Below, in pieces: positions 13,849 to 17,636 of a DNA stretch of 17,636 nucleotides. The first letter of the stretch is position 1; the number at the start of each line of letters is the position of its first letter. Made by a program: the position numbers and the translations under genes. The stretch lies in assembly GCA_035551935.1 (NCBI GenBank), contig DASZMJ010000470.1, forward strand, positions 1 through 17,636. The letters are read 5' to 3'. Below the pieces are notes generated by a model. It did not search any database. It was not told where the DNA came from and was given only the letters and a program-made list of their open reading frames with translations. Source of the stretch: DASZMJ01 sp035551935. Its GTDB lineage: Bacteria; Planctomycetota; Planctomycetia; Isosphaerales; Isosphaeraceae.

Positions 13849-16203
13849 GCCGATCGGAGCACGACGGCGGCCCTCGTCGTCGTCGCGGGGTGGCTGGGGT
13901 GCGTCGAGCTGGTGGATTCGGACGTCTGGTGGCACCTGGCGTCGGGGCGTTGGGTCGTCGCGAACCGGGCGGTGCCGCGGCTCGACCCGTTCTCGTTCGC
14001 GTCGGCGGACCGGCCGTGGATCGACCTGCACTGGGGTTTTCAGGTCCTGCTCTGGCTGTCCTATCGGCTCGGCGGCGTGGCGGGGGTGATCGGCTGCGCG
14101 GCGGCCGGGTATGCGACGGCGGTCGCGGTCGCGGCGACGGCCCGGCGGCGCGGCTGGCCGGGTTGGGCGACGTTGGCGTGCTGGCCGCCGGCGCTCCTGC
14201 TGATGAGCTGGCGGTTCGAGCCGAGGCCGGAGGTCCTCTCGCTCGTCCTCGTCGCGCTCTTCCTGGCCATCCTGCTCCACGCCGAGGATCGCCCGGCGGC
14301 GCTGGCGGCGTTGCCGATCTTGCAGGTCGCGTGGGTCAACGTCCACGGCCTGTTCGTGCTCGGTCCGACGCTCGTCGGCTGCTTCGCGATCGATCGCCTC
14401 GCGCGCGGCCGTTCCCTGGCGGCCGTCGCGACGGCCGCGCCGGTCGTGGCGGCGTGCCTCGTCAATCCCTATGGAATCCGCGGGGCGATGTTGCCGCTGG
14501 AGCTGCTGCCGAAGATCACCGCGAGCGGGGGGCCGTACAAGGCCGAGATCGCCGAGTTTATGGGTCCGCGCGAGTTCGTCGAGCGCTGGTCGGCGCCGGT
14601 CGCGGCGAACGTGCCGTACCTGTGGGCGTTCGTCTTCCTCCTGCTGATCCTGCCGCTCAGCTTCCTCCTGCCCGCGACCTGGCGGCTCTGGGAACGTACG
14701 CGCGGCGACCGCCCGGCGCGGCCGGGGGCCTGGGCGTTCGGGGTGGTGCTGGCCGTCGCGATGGCGATCGTCGGAGCCCTGGGCCTGCCGGGCAAGGGGA
14801 TGCCGGCGGGGCGGATCGAGGCGGGGCGGATGATGCCGATCGCGGCGGTGGTCGTCGGGGCGGGGGCGGCGATCGCGCTGGGGACGGGCGATCGGCGGGC
14901 GGCGCGGCTGGCGTTGGCCGGGTCGCTGGCCTTCGCGGCCTGGTCGGCCTGGCTCCGCGGCCACCTCTTCGGCCCGGAGCCGGGGCCGTCGGCGTGGCTC
15001 GACGCGGCGGGTCTCGCCGGCCCGGTCGTGGTCGCGGCCGCGGGGGTCGCGGCCGCGGTGATGACGCTCCGGGCGGGCGCGAGCCTCTTCCGGCTCCTGG
15101 TGGCAACGGCCTTCGGCGTTCTCGGCCTGCTCGCGGTCCGCAACGCGAACCTCCTGGGCCTGGTCGGCGGGACGGTCCTCGCCTGGAACTTCGGCGAGTG
15201 GGCCGGGCGGCTCGCGGAGGGTCGGACGGCGCGGGGCGGGGCTTGGCTCGCCGCATCCTGGACGGTTCGATTCGGGTTGCTCGGCGTGCTCGGGTTCTGG
15301 ATGGTCGCGCTGGCGACCGGCCGGTTCTTTCCCGCCATCGGCGAGTCGCGCCGAACCGGCCTCCGCGAACAGCCCTTGACCTATGCCCACGACGCCGCCC
15401 GCTTCGCCGCCCGGCCCGGCCTGCCCGGCCGGGCCCTGGTCTACGGCCTCCGGCAGGCGAGCGTGTACGTCTTCCACGACGGGCCGGATCGTAAAGTGTT
15501 CATGGACGGCCGTCTCGAAGTCCCCGACGTCGCGACCTTCGAGCGCTACGGCCGGATCGACCGCTGGCTCAACGAGGCCGACCCGCGCGGCGTCGAGGCC
15601 CTCGGCCGGCTCGGCGACCCGCTCGTCCTGCTCGAACACGCCAGCGCCTTCCGCGCCGAGGCCGTCCTCTTCGGGCGCCCGGACTGGCCTTGCGTCGAGT
15701 TCGACGCCGTCGCCGCCGTGTTCGTCTCCCGCCGGCGCGTCGACCCGGCCCGCTTCCCCGAGGTCGACTTCGCCGCCCGGCTCTTCGCGCCGAAGACTCT
15801 TCCCATCGATCCGGAGGCCGCCCTCGCCGAGGCCGCGGCGCTGGACGGGATCGCGACGACCTGGCGCCGCGCCGACGAACCTCCCTGGCGACGCCGGGCC
15901 CCCATGCTCCTGCTCGCCGCCCGCCGTTGCCTCGAGGCGCTCTCCGCCCGACCCGGCGACCCGCGCGGCGCGGCCCTCCTCGATCGCTGCCGCTCCCACC
16001 TCGCCGCCGAGCTTGGCTACGACTCGTCCCGCGACGTCGACCGGATCGACGCCCTCCTGAGGCGTTCCCTGCTCGAATCCGAGCTCGGCCGGTCGGCCGA
16101 GGCCCTCGACGCCTGCCGCGTCGCGCTCCGGCTCGATCCCGAAGGGTCGCGGCGGGCGCCCCTCGAAGGGATCGAGGCGATGATCCGACGCTCGACGCGA
16201 TGA
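13789..16203 (+). CDS. Large polytopic membrane protein, GT-C-like, with a TPR-like C terminus
   Basis: 804 residues. Many membrane helices (about 25-41, 80-120, 125-165, 172-202, 208-225, 270-297, 314-335, 348-365, 372-390, 405-427, 432-465, 488-512) precede a soluble domain (515-804). The motif DSDVWWHLASGRWV (43-56) with LDPFSF (65-70) and PWIDLHWGFQVLLW (76-89) is of a type shared by large bacterial membrane proteins resembling GT-C glycosyltransferases; Asp45 and His49 could be active-site residues. NVHGLFVLGP (184-193) and FMDGRLEVP (571-579) also look conserved. The C terminus has a TPR-like helix pair (LLESELGRSAEALDACRVAL, 761-780). The only ATG before the conserved region is inside the palindrome at 13752-13848, so residues 1-20 are encoded by that repeat. 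Function is unproven; sugar transfer from a lipid carrier is a hypothesis. Confidence 0.85.
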   Translation: MKSHNLFILSYLRHLRWNLFADRSTTAALVVVAGWLGCVELVDSDVWWHLASGRWVVANRAVPRLDPFSFASADRPWIDLHWGFQVLLWLSYRLGGVAGVIGCAAAGYATAVAVAATARRRGWPGWATLACWPPALLLMSWRFEPRPEVLSLVLVALFLAILLHAEDRPAALAALPILQVAWVNVHGLFVLGPTLVGCFAIDRLARGRSLAAVATAAPVVAACLVNPYGIRGAMLPLELLPKITASGGPYKAEIAEFMGPREFVERWSAPVAANVPYLWAFVFLLLILPLSFLLPATWRLWERTRGDRPARPGAWAFGVVLAVAMAIVGALGLPGKGMPAGRIEAGRMMPIAAVVVGAGAAIALGTGDRRAARLALAGSLAFAAWSAWLRGHLFGPEPGPSAWLDAAGLAGPVVVAAAGVAAAVMTLRAGASLFRLLVATAFGVLGLLAVRNANLLGLVGGTVLAWNFGEWAGRLAEGRTARGGAWLAASWTVRFGLLGVLGFWMVALATGRFFPAIGESRRTGLREQPLTYAHDAARFAARPGLPGRALVYGLRQASVYVFHDGPDRKVFMDGRLEVPDVATFERYGRIDRWLNEADPRGVEALGRLGDPLVLLEHASAFRAEAVLFGRPDWPCVEFDAVAAVFVSRRRVDPARFPEVDFAARLFAPKTLPIDPEAALAEAAALDGIATTWRRADEPPWRRRAPMLLLAARRCLEALSARPGDPRGAALLDRCRSHLAAELGYDSSRDVDRIDALLRRSLLESELGRSAEALDACRVALRLDPEGSRRAPLEGIEAMIRRSTR

Positions 16204-16290
16204 CGCGCGCCGGCTCGTCGGCGGCGGGCGAGGAGTGGTATCATCTCCTCGGTCGCGGCGGGTGGGGGACGAGGCCGAAGGGGCGAGTCG

Positions 16291-16740
16291 ATGGCGTGGC
16301 CGGGGCGGTTGCTGGCGGCCGCGGTGCTGGCCGTGGCATTGGCCTTGATGGCGTGGCAGTGGTTCGAGCGGCTGCGGCGGCCGGCGAGCCGGTCGCAGGC
16401 CGACGCGCGCCACTTCGCGAGGCAGGACTTCCGCCGGCTCCTGGGCGCCGGGGTGATGGCCCTGATCGCCCTCACGGTCTGGCAAGGCGCCGAGATCAAC
16501 CCCCGCGCCGGTCGCCACGAGGCGCGGCTCTGGGCATCGTCGTGGCTGCTCGTCGCCGCGCTCGTGCTCTTCCTGCTCGCCCTAGCCCTCGTCGACCTCC
16601 TCTCGATCCGCCTCTACGCCCGCCGCCATCGCCGCGACCTCGCCGCCCAGCACCGCGCCGCCCTCGCCGCCGAGCGTCGTCGCCTGTTCGATCCCGACTC
16701 CGACGACCGCCGCCGACCGCCGCCCCCCGACGTGCTCTGA
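16291..16740 (+). CDS. Small three-helix membrane protein of unknown function
   Basis: 149 residues. Three hydrophobic segments are visible at 6-23, 50-66 and 81-106, separated by a basic loop (ERLRRPASRSQADARHFARQ, 26-45) and a polar loop (GAEINPRAGRHEARL). The last ~40 residues are charged, Arg-rich and proline-rich (RRHRRDLAAQHRAALAAERR, 111-130), probably a cytoplasmic tail. I recognise no family. The ATG at 16291 has AAGGGG about 8 nt upstream. It lies 87 nt after the 804-residue membrane protein on the same strand and is probably co-transcribed with it. Codon use fits the neighbours. Confidence 0.78.
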   Translation: MAWPGRLLAAAVLAVALALMAWQWFERLRRPASRSQADARHFARQDFRRLLGAGVMALIALTVWQGAEINPRAGRHEARLWASSWLLVAALVLFLLALALVDLLSIRLYARRHRRDLAAQHRAALAAERRRLFDPDSDDRRRPPPPDVL

Positions 16741-16873
16741 GCGGCGATCCGGGCCGGGGACCGACTCCGGGCGAAGACTCCTGTTGCCCCGGTTCCGGGG
16801 CGCTCGAGACCGGGGTTGCCGAAGACGGCCAACCCCTGCCACCCCGCCGCTGGGGTGCGATGGCCACCCCGCG

Positions 16874-17083
16874 CGTCGGGTGGCACGCCCTGCCAAGGGC
16901 GTGGCCGGTCCGGGGACCACGCCCGTCGAGGACTCCTACCGAATCGCGCGTATGAATCGCTCTTCGTAGGGTCCGCTCTTGCGGACCGATCCCCTTGTGT
17001 CGGAAGAAGATCGGTCCGCAAGAGCGGACCCTACGTAAGGCATGCCTTCCGGGCGCTTCCATATCAGGGCGTGCCACCCGACG
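16874..17083. repeat. 19-bp inverted repeats bracketing REP-like element copy 3
   Basis: CGTCGGGTGGCACGCCCTG at 16874-16892 is the exact reverse complement of CAGGGCGTGCCACCCGACG at 17065-17083. The left arm also overlaps a small hairpin (16884-16903). The pair surrounds the element at 16966-17036 with roughly 74 and 28 bp between. This may be a second, independent repeat family or the ends of a composite element of about 210 bp. Confidence 0.75.
16966..17036. repeat. REP-like palindromic element, copy 3
   Basis: Perfect 27-bp arms (16966-16992 and 17010-17036) surround a 17-nt loop. The arm core GGTCCGC-TCTT-GCGGACC is identical to copy 2, but the inner stem is GATC instead of TCTT(CAT), with the partner arm changed to match. 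The bases GCTCTTCG just left of the core are shared with copy 1. It lies between two plus-strand genes. Confidence 0.88.
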
Positions 17084-17249
17084 AGGGACGCCCCGAGGCC
17101 GGTCTCGAGGATTCCGCGAAAAAAAACCGGAATTCGGGAATAATTTTCGACACCGGAAACGAGATTAGAAGGCAACGAGGATCGCGGCCGGGGCGACGAC
17201 CGCCCGTTTCCGACCGAGTGCCTGGCTCCTGTGTTGAGGTTCGACGATC

Positions 17250-17636
17250 ATGGCCACGACTTCGAAGACGACCACGACCCCGCTGACGCCCGCCCAGCTC
17301 GCCGCCCGCCGCGCCAACGCGGCCAAGGCCACCGGCCCCCGCACCGACGAGGGCAAGGCCCGCGCCGCCAAGAATGCGCTGCTCCACGGCCTCTGCTCCC
17401 TGGCGCCGGTCCTGCCCGGCGAAGATCCGGCCGAATTCGAACGGCTGCTGGCGCAGTGGATCAAAGACCAGCAGCCGGCGACCGAAGAGGAACGGAACCT
17501 CGTCTTCAACATGTGCTGCGCCACCATCGCCATGGGCCGCGTCCGCAAGGCCGACGCCGCCGCGGCGCTGGTGCGGATGCGCCAGGCCGGCGAGGCGTTC
17601 GACGCGCAGCGCGCCCAGACGCTCCAGGAGGCGACC
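17250..17636 (+). CDS. Conserved hypothetical protein of the 'TGPRT-EGKARA-KNAL-HGL' type, 3' end outside the window
   Basis: 129 codons are open from the ATG to the right edge, with no stop reached. After a Thr-rich start, the protein has the segment RRANAAKATGPRTDEGKARA (20-39), continuing as AKNALLHGL. This is a hallmark of a widespread uncharacterised bacterial protein type, often in multiple copies per genome. It is followed by LPGEDPAEFERLLAQWIKDQ (54-73) and a helical region rich in Ala, Arg and Glu. GAGG lies about 10 nt before the ATG. The basic GKARA segment may bind nucleic acid, but no function is established. An AT-rich patch about 95-130 bp upstream may carry its promoter. Confidence 0.85.
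   Translation, partial: MATTSKTTTTPLTPAQLAARRANAAKATGPRTDEGKARAAKNALLHGLCSLAPVLPGEDPAEFERLLAQWIKDQQPATEEERNLVFNMCCATIAMGRVRKADAAAALVRMRQAGEAFDAQRAQTLQEAT

Larger units (their letters stand above)
16741..17249. other. Repeat-rich intergenic region
   Basis: This 509-bp gap has no convincing gene. It holds clustered inverted repeats: CACGCCCT-GCCA-AGGGCGTG at 16884-16903, a 19-bp inverted repeat pair (16874-16892 and 17065-17083), and the third REP-like element (16966-17036). After these comes an AT-rich patch (about 17119-17155, containing an A8 run, GGAATTC and AATAAT) that stands out in this GC-rich DNA and could hold the promoter of the gene at 17250. Confidence 0.6.

Noticed and set aside
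13813..16518. 901-codon minus-strand frame opposite the large membrane protein
   Set aside because: The plus strand has transmembrane helices and conserved motifs; the minus-strand product is a charged low-complexity string.
1..17636. tRNA or rRNA genes
   Set aside because: No cloverleaf with a conserved TTCGANNC-type arm or rRNA signature was recognised by eye; a covariance-model scan would settle this.

Overview
The window is very GC-rich DNA, apart from its first ~420 bases. It looks like a planctomycete chromosome, most likely from the Isosphaeraceae (Singulisphaera/Paludisphaera/Tautonia-like). That placement rests on the GC content, a soluble Hanks-type kinase, several conserved-looking planctomycete-type hypothetical proteins and abundant palindromic intergenic repeats. 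It is an inference, because no rRNA or other marker gene is present.

Left part (421-6640, minus strand): a compact Flp/Tad pilus cluster. In transcription order it holds two near-identical Flp pilins (6275-6457 and 5918-6100), a CpaA/TadV prepilin peptidase (5250-5792), an enlarged CpaB with three SAF-like units (3304-5019), the CpaE/TadZ localisation ATPase (1952-3217) and the CpaF/TadA secretion ATPase (421-1893). A sigma70-like promoter candidate lies upstream of the first pilin. The peptidase trims the pilins, CpaF powers assembly, CpaE places the machine and CpaB belongs to the envelope-spanning part. The secretin (CpaC/RcpA) and platform proteins (TadB, TadC) are not in the window. Immediately after the cpaF stop the sequence changes to lower-GC DNA with no convincing intact gene.

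Middle (6775-12109): a translationally overlapping pair on the plus strand, a prenyltransferase/squalene-oxidase-repeat protein and a Tat-signal DUF362 protein. These converge on an AbiEii-like nucleotidyltransferase gene on the minus strand. Next come an aldose-1-epimerase family gene, a conserved-looking hypothetical protein and a small polytopic membrane protein.

Right part (12318-17636): a soluble serine/threonine kinase with a C-terminal domain resembling the YbjN fold, an 804-residue polytopic membrane protein carrying a DVWWHL motif and a TPR-like tail, a three-helix membrane protein, a repeat-filled intergenic stretch, and the 5' part of a gene for a 'TGPRT-EGKARA-KNAL-HGL' protein that runs off the right edge.

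The most striking structure is in the repeats. Three palindromic elements (5158-5231, 8718-8783, 16966-17036) share a GGTCCGC-TCTT-GCGGACC hairpin unit in each arm. Their inner stems vary in sequence but stay paired. One sits inside a 31-bp duplication of the prepilin peptidase 3' end. A different, AT-richer perfect palindrome (42-bp arms, 13752-13848) overlaps the 5' end of the 804-residue reading frame, so the start codon and first ~20 residues appear to be repeat-derived.
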